Below, piece by piece: positions 55,957 through 64,000 of a DNA stretch of 64,000 nucleotides. The notes beneath the pieces were generated by a model, which saw nothing but the letters and a program-made list of their open reading frames with translations, was not told where the DNA came from and made no database searches. Where the stretch lies: positions 66,207,656 to 66,271,655 of the forward strand of contig CM061233.1 of NCBI GenBank assembly GCA_030844895.1. Reading direction: 5' to 3'. Position numbers and translations under genes: made by a program. Numbering within the stretch: the first letter of the stretch is position 1; every line of letters begins with the position of its first letter. The DNA comes from Ambrosia x helenae (lineage: Eukaryota; Streptophyta; Magnoliopsida; Asterales; Asteraceae).

Positions 55957-56646
55957 GTTGAGTAGTGGGATCTCCAATGCTTAACTTGCTAAGACAATGA
56001 CTGAAGATTCTTCCATTGACGGCTTTTGTTAATATGTCAGCTAATTGATCCTTTGATTGGACGAAGGGGAGCTCTATCACCCCTGTTTCGAGTTTTTCCT
56101 TGATGAAGTGTCGATCCACTTCCACATGTTTTGTACGATCGTGTTGAACAGGGTTCTCTGAGATTTGTATTGCAGCTTTGTTATCGCACATGATACTGCT
56201 GGCTTCAGTTTGAGGACACCCGATTTCAGTCAAGAGCTTGCGTATCCATAGAACTTCTGCCAGGCCCGTGCAATCCCTCTAAATTCTGCCTCAGCGTTGG
56301 ATAAGGCTACCACTTTTTGTTTCTTGCTTCTCTATGTAACTAGATTCCCTCCTACCAAGGTAAAGTATCCTGAGGTTGATCTTCGATCTCCTTTATCTCC
56401 TGCCCAGTCAACATCAGTATAAGCCTGGATTTTTAGATGTTTGTTGGGTTGAAAGAGAACTCCATGACCTGCAGTTCCTTTAAGATATCTTATAATCCTC
56501 CATACTGCGTCCATATGTGCAACTTGAGGTTTGTGCATAAATTGACTAACTACTCCAACTGCATATGCAATATCTGGGCGAGTATGCGAAAGATATATAA
56601 GTTTGCCCCAAACGTTGATATCTTTCTTTGTCTGCCAATCTTGCAT
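55949..56646 (-). pseudogene. Copia RNase H region, interrupted
   Basis: 56646-56332 reads LIYLSHTRPDIAYAVGVVSQ, MHKPQVAHMDAVWRIIRYLKG and YTDVDWAGDKGDRRSTSGY, the copia RNase H domain with its DWAGD motif. A stop ends this frame at about 56332. The remainder (56233-55949) continues with MCDNKAAIQISENPV, HDRTKHVEVDRHFIKEKL and DQLADILTKAV. The DNxAAI, H-R-KH and LADxxTK motifs are as in live elements, so the break is late. Confidence 0.85.
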
Positions 56647-58597
56647 CTTCTTCTATACAAAGTTTTTGGTTAGCAATCATTGGGGTATCGGATGGCTTAC
56701 AATTAATCATCCCTGTTTCAACTAGGAGGTCAAGGACGTATTTCTTTTGGCATATAAAGATCCCTTGTCTGGATCTTAGAACTTCGATTCCAAGAAAATA
56801 CTTGAGTCTTCCCAAGTCCTTCATTTCAAATTCAGTAAACAAATTTGCCTTCAACTTCCTTATTTCTTCTTCATCGTTACCTGAAATGACCATGTCATCA
56901 ACATATATAATTAAACAAGTTGTAAGTTTACCTCTCCGTTTAAGAAATAATGTGTGATCAGAGTTGCTTTGTCGGAAACCATATCCTTTCATTGCTTCAG
57001 TGAATCTTCCAAACCAAGCTCGAGGAGATTGCTTTATCCCATAGATAGTTTTTTTCAACCGACATACTTCCTTGGTTTTGAAATCTCCTGTGAATCCAGG
57101 AGGGGCTTCCATGTAAACTTCTTCCTTTAGTTCTCCATGCAGGAAAACATTCTTAACATCAAATTGGAGAAGGGGCCACCCTTCATTTGCAGCGACAGAA
57201 AAAAGGACACGAATGGTGTCAATCTTGGCCACTGGGGAAAAGGTCTCAGAGTAATCAATCCCGTATGTTTGGGTGTATCCCTTTGCTACCAATCGAGCTT
57301 TATATCTTTCAATGGTTCCATCTGATTTGTGTTTGATCATAAAAACCCAACGACAACCTACCGGTTTCTTTCCTGGAGGAAGGATACACTTTTCCCATGT
57401 ATCATTTTTTACAAGTGCCTCCATTTCGGTTTCTATTGCATTTCTCCATTCTTTGGATTTTAATGCTTGTTCTATTGAATTAGGAAGTTGTTCGTTAAAC
57501 AAGGCTGCAGTGAAGGCTTTAGCTTCTTTAGACAAGTTCCTGTTGGCCATGTTTGCCATGGGGCACCTGGTCGATCTTGTCTCTTTTTCTGGAGAATATC
57601 GTTTTGGAGGTACCCCTCTGTTAACTCTTGGAGGTAACACATATCTTTCAACTACCTCGTCTTGTATATCTTGATTCTCTTGTATTGGTTCATCTTGTTC
57701 TTCCTGCATATCCTGATCACTTGCTACTTCATTGTTATCAAATATATTCATAGGGGATTCATTATTATCAGATATATTAGTTGGACTAGAAGGGTCTTGA
57801 GGATCTTGAGGTCCACTATTTTGAGTGTCCTCATGTGTATGTAAATGACTTACCTTGGAACTAGGCAGATCTTGAGCAGTAGCACTAATGGTAGGCGAGC
57901 CCAAGGAAGTAAGTGAGTCACCTTGGGTATTAGTGGTATTAACTTTAACTTCCGTTGGCATAGGAACCCATTTTAACCAATCCAGTGGGTCAATATGCTT
58001 CTCCCCCTGACAACTGTGTTGGGAGGTATAGAAAAATTCAGTTTCAAGGAAGTCACAGTCAAGGGTAGTGTACATATGTCGTCGTTTGGGGCTATAGCAC
58101 CGATACCCCTTTTGGTCAATACCATAGCCTACGAAGACGCACTTCTCTACACATGGGCCGAGCTTCCCTCGATCATGTTTAGGAATGTGAGGATAGACAG
58201 TGCATCCAAAAACTCGTGGTTGTAGTGTAAGAGGATGAGGGATTTTGGTAAAATCAGATAAGGTTTGAATATGAGTTTTTAAATTATGAGCTTTGGTAGG
58301 TAGACGGTTAATTAAATATGTGGCAGTGGTAGCAGCTTCTGGCCAAAAAGATGTAGGAACTTGAGACTTAATTAAGAGGGCTCGAGTTATTTCTAATAAA
58401 ATACGGTTTTTTCGTTCAACGGTACCATTTTGCTCGGGGGTGTAGGGGCAAGTTTTTTGATGAATTATCCCTTTGTTTTGACAGAATTGCCTCATAGACT
58501 CATTTACAAATTCACCTCCATTGTCGGATCGAAGGATTTGGATATTAGTTTTAAATTGAGTTTGTACCATAGCATAAAAGATAGTAAAATTTTTCAA
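56546..58597 (-). pseudogene. Copia integrase C-part and reverse transcriptase
   Basis: A 683-codon open stretch. The first ~110 residues complete the integrase core: LRSDNGGEFVN and CPYTPEQNGTVERKNR, with the second Asp and Glu of the DDE triad. A linker rich in Ser/Pro/Gln follows. The reverse transcriptase (from about residue 390) has WVFMIKHKSDGTIERYKARL, FDVKNVFLHG and the catalytic YVDDMVISG. The frame is lost near 56640 at the junction with RNase H, and at the 5' side near 58560 from the preceding frame. Confidence 0.92.
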
Positions 58598-59318
58598 AGA
58601 CCTCAGATTTATGTTTTAAAAAATAGATCCATGTCATACGAGTGCAATCATCAATAAATACCACAAAGAAGTGAAAATTTTGTCCCCCAATAGTTTCTGC
58701 GGGACCCCAAACATCTGAATGAATAAGAGAGAAAGGTGAACCAACTTTGGTGTTATTTAGTTTGTAGGTATGTCTATGACTCTTAGCTAAGACACAAGTT
58801 TCACAATTAAAAGTTTTATTTGAAGGAAATAGTTTTGGAAATAAAAGGTGTAAATAACTAGTGGATGGGTGTCCTAATCTCCTATGCCACAACCAAGCTT
58901 CTCTATCTTTAGTCCCGTGAGCGAGCATCACATTACCCTGTTGAGTCACTTCGTCCACATAGTACAATCCTTGACGTTCAGTGCCACGCCCAATGATCGT
59001 GCCCGTCCTGATATCTTGGAGGATGCAGAATGTTGGATGCATCAGGACGGTGCAATTCAATTCTTTTGTCACATGACTAATGGATAATAGTTTATGTGAC
59101 AAGGACGGGACGTAGAGACAATTTGAAAGTTTTAAAGTAGGACATATTTCAATAGTTCCTCCTCCTTTAACGGGAGCGACCCCCTTATTAGCAGTTTTAA
59201 TATGGTTAATTCTGGGTTTAGTTTTTGAGACAATGTCTAATGGATCATTCGTCATGGTGTCAGTTGCACCACAATTAAAAATCCATGATCCGTCAGTATT
59301 AAGACAATTTTGAGCCAT
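58551..59318 (-). pseudogene. Copia protease, pre-integrase and integrase start
   Basis: Residues ~12-18 read WIFNCGATDTM where copia proteases have W-(I/L)-x-D-S-G-A; the catalytic Asp is Asn and Ser is Cys, so the protease should be dead. The GAG_pre-integrase zinc finger is intact: WHRRLGHPS with CETC. The integrase core opens LIHSDVWGP and VVFIDDCTRMTW, giving the first catalytic Asp. The frame shifts near 58560 into the next open stretch. Confidence 0.9.
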
Positions 59319-59438
59319 GTTAGCTTGTGGTTTTAAACAAAAATTTTTTTATTAAAAAACTTCTTTTTTTATATTTTATTTTAGAAAACAAACCTTATAC
59401 AAAGAAACTTTTCTTTAAAAAAACGTTTTTTCCTTTTT

Positions 59439-60158
59439 TCACGTTTTATAAAAGTTTTTTCCTTTAGAAAAAGTTTTCCTTTTTTTCTTTATGACACATT
59501 GAGTATTATAAAAACTCTTCCAGCTCATTACATTGGGTTGAGTTTGATCAAAAAGTTGTACAAAAAATTGAAGTACCCAATTAAAAAAGAATTGAATACC
59601 TACTACCATAGTACATACCCATTTTATTATTTTTGGTTTGCTATCCTGGACAAAAAAATTATTGGTTGGTTTTCTAGGTGGTTCCACTGAACCATCACCA
59701 TTATTTCTTTCTAGGAGGGTGGAGCAATTAAGGATTTCATATATCATTCCTATTATTCGGTAAGTAAAAAACTTAGGGCTAAGAAAGGGGTTTGAGATTT
59801 TATTCCCAAACCATGTACCTCCATTGTCACCCTCCTCATCACCGATCTGTTTTGAAGGCGTTGACTGGTCAGCCATATTTAGTTTCTGCGTCTGATCACC
59901 ATTAAAGCAAATTTTCGCAGGTTTTCCCGCAAGTTCCTTGCTTTCTCCTTCTGCAGAATGCCGTGTTTTAGTATTATTGTCGAAATCGAACAGTCCACTG
60001 TCGAATTGCTCCACAGCCTCCGGCTCCACCTTCACGGTGGTTTCACAGGACTCATCGGTTTTTGGGGCATTGTGGTAAACTTTTAGGAGGTTGGCAAACT
60101 GTATTGACAAGTTAGTTGTGGTTTGTTTTTAATTCGCTAAGCCGCCGCCGGAAGACAT
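59439..60158 (-). pseudogene. Copia gag position: decayed or replaced
   Basis: The ATG at 60158 starts MSSGGGLAN and is followed by TAA. The frame then stays open from 60110 to 59439 with an acidic, non-repetitive sequence. Neither the usual copia gag core nor a CCHC zinc knuckle is recognisable. With about 900 bases available before the protease, gag is either strongly diverged, partly deleted, or replaced by other DNA. Confidence 0.5.
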
Positions 60159-60210
60159 GGTGGCTTAGGGTAGATGAAGAGCTTTGTGAAACGGTCAAGA
60201 ATCGTTCACT

Positions 60211-60222
60211 GCTCTAATACCA
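60211..60222 (-). promoter_or_regulatory. Copia primer-binding site (initiator tRNA-Met)
   Basis: The complement is TGGTATTAGAGC, directly after the 5' LTR (60223-60404). It differs at one base from TGGTATCAGAGC, the usual complement of the initiator tRNA-Met 3' end. Confidence 0.85.
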
Positions 60223-60627
60223 TGATAAGAATTGAAAATACCGAAAAGAAATTAAAAACTGAGATTGAATATGTTTCTTTTGTATATATTGATTGATTGA
60301 AACAATTGAATGAGAAGATGAAACTATTTATAGATATGAGTCTAACGGCTATATTTTTATTTTTAGGAGCTAACGGCTCTTTTTTGATACGGCTATTTCT
60401 AACAATTTGATATTCGAGTATTTGACCATTGATTTTGATGATGTCATTAAAACTTGATATATTAATCTTAATTCATGATATAACTAATTTTATTTCTCGT
60501 AACTCATGCAACGAATCCCATCAATCGGTCATATCATAAACATAAGAAAGTTAATTTTTTTGGTAATGTTTATCCAGATTGGCTAATCATACCTTATTCT
60601 CTGAGTTGAATTGATTTGATCATCAGA

Positions 60628-62345
60628 ATATAGATGTGGTCTTCTTAGGTGAATGGTCCGAAACTAACGCTTTGAATCTGAAGTGTATATTAAGATGTTT
60701 CTATCTTGCATCCGGGTTGAAAGTAAATCTCCGTAAATGCAACGTGTTTGGGACCGGTGTTGATGAGGGTGAACTGAATAATATGGCTGGGATACTTAAA
60801 TGCGGTGTGGGGAAGTTTCCATTTACCTATCTTGGATTGCCGGTTGGGGCGAATATGAATCTCTATAAACATTGGAAACTGGTGATCGATTTGTTTCGAA
60901 AACGACTCTCTAATTGGAAAGCTAAGCAACTTTCGGCTGGTGGTAGGAGCGTTCTATTGAAATCGGTGCTGAACGCGTTACCTACCTATTTTTTCTCGTA
61001 GTACAAAGCTCCAGTCAGAGTTCTTGATGAATTGGATAGAATGAGGAGAGTATTCTTCTGGGGCGGGTCCGAGGAAAAGGCGAGGATGAACTGGATTGCT
61101 TGGGATAATGTGGTGGCCCGGTTGACAGTGGTGGGCTTGGGTTTGGGTGGCTTAGAGACGCGAATCTGGCTTTACTCGCTAAATGGTGGTGGCGCTTCAA
61201 GACTGAACCGGGTGGGCTGTGGAGAAGACTCATTTGGGCTCTTCTTCAGTCATCAAGGAATTGGAACCCGGTACCGGTCCGTCTATCTAGTCTCAGGCCT
61301 TGGAAGAACATTGGGGCTGCAATGGGGATTCTCAAATCAGGGGGGGGGGGGGGTGGAGGTTAGCCTAAACATCAAAGGGGTGATTGGGGATGGGTTGGGG
61401 ATCTCTTTCTGGCTCGACAACTGGGATACGGGCGGGCCTTTGGCTTGTCGGTTCCCTTCTTTGTTCGCGCTTGAGAGGGATAAACTGGTTCCACTTGCTC
61501 ACAGGGTGTTACTCAATGGGTTGGGTTGGGCTTGGGGTGAAAATTTTGGATCATTAACGGCAAACGCAGCAGCAGAGCTGGATGTCTTCACCCAGCAGGT
61601 GGCTTGTCCATCTGTTGGTGTGGGGCCGGACAGCTGGGTATGGGACGGGAGGGGTGGGATGGTATTTTCTGTTTCGGCTTTGAAGGAAGAACTGTATGCG
61701 GCTAGGTGCATTCCACGTCCTCGTGTCATAGAGTGGAATTCATGGGTGCCGAAAAAAGTGGGCATCCTAATCTGGAAAGCGACGAAAGGAAGACTACCTA
61801 CAAAGGAAGCGCTTAAGCGGAGGAATATTAATATCGGATCAGACTTGTGCTCGTTATGTGGTGATCATCCAGAATCTATTGAACATCTTTTTGTGTCATG
61901 TAGCTTCGCACAATCAGTTTGGCAACAAATTTCTCTATGGTGCAACACCGGTCAGATTATATTGTTCGACTTCAGGGACGTCTTGCAGATTCATTCGTAC
62001 ACAGGAGGCTCAAGAAAGGCGCAAAAGCTTCTACAAGCAATCTGTTACATTACGGTTTGGTGTATATGGAATGTGCGGAACGAACTTATTTTTCGTCAGT
62101 AGCAAAGCTCCATTCGAAAGATCATAGGGGATATAAAGTCGTTAAGTTTCCTATGGGTTAAAGCACGGGCGAAAACGTTAAAATTAGAGTGGGACAACTG
62201 GGGTGGTTTATTTCTTTCAAATGTATAGTTCTTAGATGTTTTGTTTCGTTTTTAATTTGCTGTTTTGGTGTAATGGGTGTACTTGGCTAGTTTCTCGCTA
62301 GCGTTGGGTGATAAATAAAGTTTGTTGGCCGTTTAAAAAAAAAAA
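60628..62345 (+). mobile_element. 5'-truncated L1-type LINE with poly-A tail
   Basis: Starts abruptly within reverse transcriptase: the first residues read DVVFLGEWSE, the part just after the first Asp of the YADD motif. The sequence proceeds through RT thumb and connection regions to a zf-RVT domain, then a 3' UTR, and ends in 11 A (62335-62345). Truncation at the 5' side with a poly-A 3' end is typical of LINE insertion. No target duplication could be matched around it. Confidence 0.85.
60636..62102 (+). pseudogene. LINE reverse transcriptase C-terminal part with zf-RVT
   Basis: 60636-60998 reads ASGLKVNLRKCNVFG, FTYLGLPVGANM and NWKAKQLSAGGRSVLLKSVL, then a TAG at 60999-61001. After it the same frame continues (YKAPVRVLDELDRMRRVFFWGG). 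From 61032 to 62102 a second open stretch ends with the zf-RVT region: FSVSALKEELY, WVPKKVGILIWKA, GRLPTKEAL, then the zinc-binding CSLCGDHPESIEHLFVSC. A G run at 61340-61351 and frame differences upstream of residue ~100 suggest at least one indel. No functional enzyme remains. Confidence 0.85.
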
Positions 62346-63426
62346 GAGGGAAACACTACACCATCCCCTCTTGTTAAAAATGTCAAATCAAGGAGAATGT
62401 TTTTATTTTTTTTATGCAAGTGACAAAATATCAATGATTTCACAATTGAATGGAAAGTATAAGTAAATAATGTGGGGGTGGGGTACTAGAAAACAACCCT
62501 CTTATATTATATATTTAGTATAATAAATCACATATACACACATTATACATTGTGTGATCTAAGTATAACTTTTTTAACTTCACAACCTAAGAACCTTTTA
62601 ATTTATTGTTGTTGATCTACTTGGTTATTAAAAGGGTTATGGGTTTCATACTGTGACATCATATTTTGAGGTATGTGATAGCTTTCTTTTGGTATGTAAT
62701 GTGGGTCAGGGTATATGAATCCTAAATAGGAGGTGTATGGTTCCTAAATACCTATTAAAAAGAGGGTTGTCACCTACTAACCGTTTTTTTTTTTTTTTGA
62801 TAAAAGATATCTGAATTTTGAAATCTCCTTTAGATAGCGAAATATGTTGAGCCACCCTTGACCTTACCTTATTTTCGATTTAAAGTTGCAAGATTTATGA
62901 ATTCATAAAAATCCCATACATTGAAAACGCGTGAGGTTTGTAGGTTTAGAATACATAAACAAAGTGACTAAGATAAGTTAATTTATCCAAACTTATTATT
63001 ATGACTTATATAAAAACTTCCAATTTTCAGTTTAACTGATTAGTCCAGTCTTAAAAACATTAATTAAAAACGATGACACAAGTTAGGGGGTTTTACAAGC
63101 TAGTCCGTATTCTCCTGGAACGGTTTGACATCATCCTCAAGCGGCAAACTAACGATGGACAGTTGAAATCCCATCTGAAATATGGATATAAAGAGTCATG
63201 TCTGATGTCACTAACCCCAAAAATATATAAATTGGATTTCTTCATAACTCCATCGTATAAAAAGAAAGTATATATAACACGTTTTCTTTTCTTCTCTTTT
63301 ACTAAAACACGAATTAATGTACATAATGAATACGACTTTTTCATTGCGTAACACAAAACAAAACACACGACCCATTCTCCATCAACACATTTCACAAATA
63401 ATAAACTGCCACGTGTCATGATCCCA
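62346..63426. other. Intergenic; candidate MITE at 62482-62782
   Basis: 62482-62782 begins GGTACTAGAAAACAACCCTCTT, and the complement of its right end reads GGTTAGTAGGTGACAACCCTCT, a plausible imperfect inverted repeat; no target duplication was found. The rest has no gene. GCCACGTGTC, a G-box, lies at 63408-63417, only about 10 bases beyond the stop codon of the PADRE gene. Confidence 0.4.
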
Positions 63427-63909
63427 TCACAGCTTCTTCAACGCCACCTGGAAATCCACTCTCTCCGGTCTCCTCACACTACCATTCCTTTTCCGCCGTC
63501 CACTTAACGACGTCGTTCTACTAATCTTCTTCTTCTTCTTCTTCTTCATGTTTTCTGAACTCTTCTCAAGCACTGAACTTGCTTTAATGGCCAACAAACA
63601 TATCTCTTGTAAAGAAACTGGTCTGTGTAACTTGGATATGGGCATAATAAAATATAACTGACCCATCTGCAGCTCCTGGTCTAAGGGCACGTGAGGCACG
63701 TGACAGTTGACAAACATGTCTTCGGAGTTGCATAGGAAGAACATGTCTGGTTGGTTGTCGGATAACACGGTTCTAACGGTTATAGGATGCTGATACTCTT
63801 GTAACCGACCGTTGATTGAGTGGATCACCTTTGCTGTTGCTGTTGTTGTTGTTGATAATGTTGTTTGATGGTTTGAATGATAATATTGGGTTGATGCAGC
63901 TGTACCCAT
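63427..63909 (-). CDS. PADRE/DUF4228 domain protein
   Basis: An intronless 160-residue protein. PADRE (DUF4228) proteins are small plant proteins whose genes respond to pathogen and abiotic stress; their biochemical role is unsettled. The start MGTAAST has Gly at position 2 and a Ser/Thr at 6-7, a good N-myristoylation signal, and begins the open frame. Family marks: AKVIHSINGRLQEYQHPITV near residues 27-45, then LSDNQPDMFFLCNSEDM, and DQELQMGQLYFIMPISKL, the last being the most conserved DUF4228 element. A Lys-rich tract (about residues 122-130) leads to a basic, disordered tail with RRPERVDFQVAL, also usual for the family. Length is typical. No disruption is seen. Nearby promoter elements on the right are limited by the window edge. 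Confidence 0.93.
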   Translation of the reverse strand: MGTAASTQYYHSNHQTTLSTTTTATAKVIHSINGRLQEYQHPITVRTVLSDNQPDMFFLCNSEDMFVNCHVPHVPLDQELQMGQLYFIMPISKLHRPVSLQEICLLAIKASSVLEKSSENMKKKKKKKISRTTSLSGRRKRNGSVRRPERVDFQVALKKL

Positions 63910-64000
63910 AGTAATATGTTGAAGATGTTTTTTTTTTTTTTTTAAATAAAGTTTATAGGTGGTGGAATAATAATTTTATTGTGATGAGGTGAGATACAGG
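63910..64000 (-). promoter_or_regulatory. 5' flank of the PADRE gene
   Basis: About 90 bases upstream of the start codon, including a T16-type run (63929-63944, A-rich on the coding strand) and TTTATTTAAA-like sequence that could serve as a TATA region. The window ends before a full promoter can be read. Confidence 0.3.

Larger units (their letters stand above)
55764..60404 (-). mobile_element. Ty1/copia LTR retrotransposon, complete but mutated
   Basis: 4641 bases flanked by ATTTG (55759-55763, 60405-60409). 182-base LTRs lie at 55764-55945 and 60223-60404 (tips TGATAAG and TTCTAACA). They differ at 7 of 182 positions by my count, so insertion is not very recent. Domain order on the minus strand is gag region, protease, integrase, reverse transcriptase, RNase H, as in copia. 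Frameshifts and stops make it non-autonomous now. Confidence 0.95.

Noticed and set aside
61015..61765. Minus-strand Pro/Ser-rich open frames opposite the LINE
   Set aside because: They are shadows of the LINE coding strand, whose plus-strand zf-RVT motifs are clear.

Overview
This window is nuclear DNA of a flowering plant, most likely a eudicot of the daisy family (Asteraceae). The grounds are GT-AG introns, a chloroplast TIC62 gene, a PADRE/DUF4228 gene, a nuclear tRNA-Asn, and dense plant transposons, including PIF/Harbinger-type ORF1 proteins that begin MDPYQNNPNPN, a type I know best from Asteraceae. The species cannot be fixed from sequence alone.

Only four host genes stand out. TIC62 is at 19496-27797 (+), with 14 coding exons and tandemly duplicated C-terminal exons. 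A METTL13/EEF1AKMT4-type methyltransferase is at 32816-36519 (+), with 7 coding exons. A tRNA-Asn(GUU) is at 37814-37887 (-). An intronless PADRE/DUF4228 gene is at 63427-63909 (-). Both multi-exon genes can be modelled exon by exon, but each is one base out of frame at one place. This means either real disabling indels or homopolymer errors in the assembly.

The rest is mobile DNA, much of it resolvable to the base from target-site duplications (TSDs). 1-18840 holds a CCGG/TTTT-rich simple repeat, two related Helitrons in opposite orientation, two solo LTRs with perfect 5-bp TSDs, Tourist-like and hAT-like MITEs, an ORF1-only PIF/Harbinger element, and a block of decayed host-gene exons (one from a UPL3/UPL4 HECT ligase) that ends in a Helitron-like 3' hairpin. 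28558-30731 is a second, better preserved ORF1-only Harbinger element.

38984-52743 is a head-to-tail series of Helitrons. The last is split by a 10.8-kb LTR-internal-LTR-internal-LTR block, flanked as one unit by CCGGG. That element is non-autonomous and keeps only a shortened gag with one CCHC knuckle. 52989-55727 is a direct duplication; one copy carries a 596-bp Helitron and the other preserves the matching empty site. 55764-60404 is a complete but mutated Ty1/copia element (182-bp LTRs, ATTTG TSD), followed by a 5'-truncated LINE with a poly-A tail.

The genes do not form a pathway. I found no wholly new system. The most instructive features are the Helitron with its internal empty site, the tandem Helitrons, the triple-LTR array, and the exon-duplication history of TIC62.
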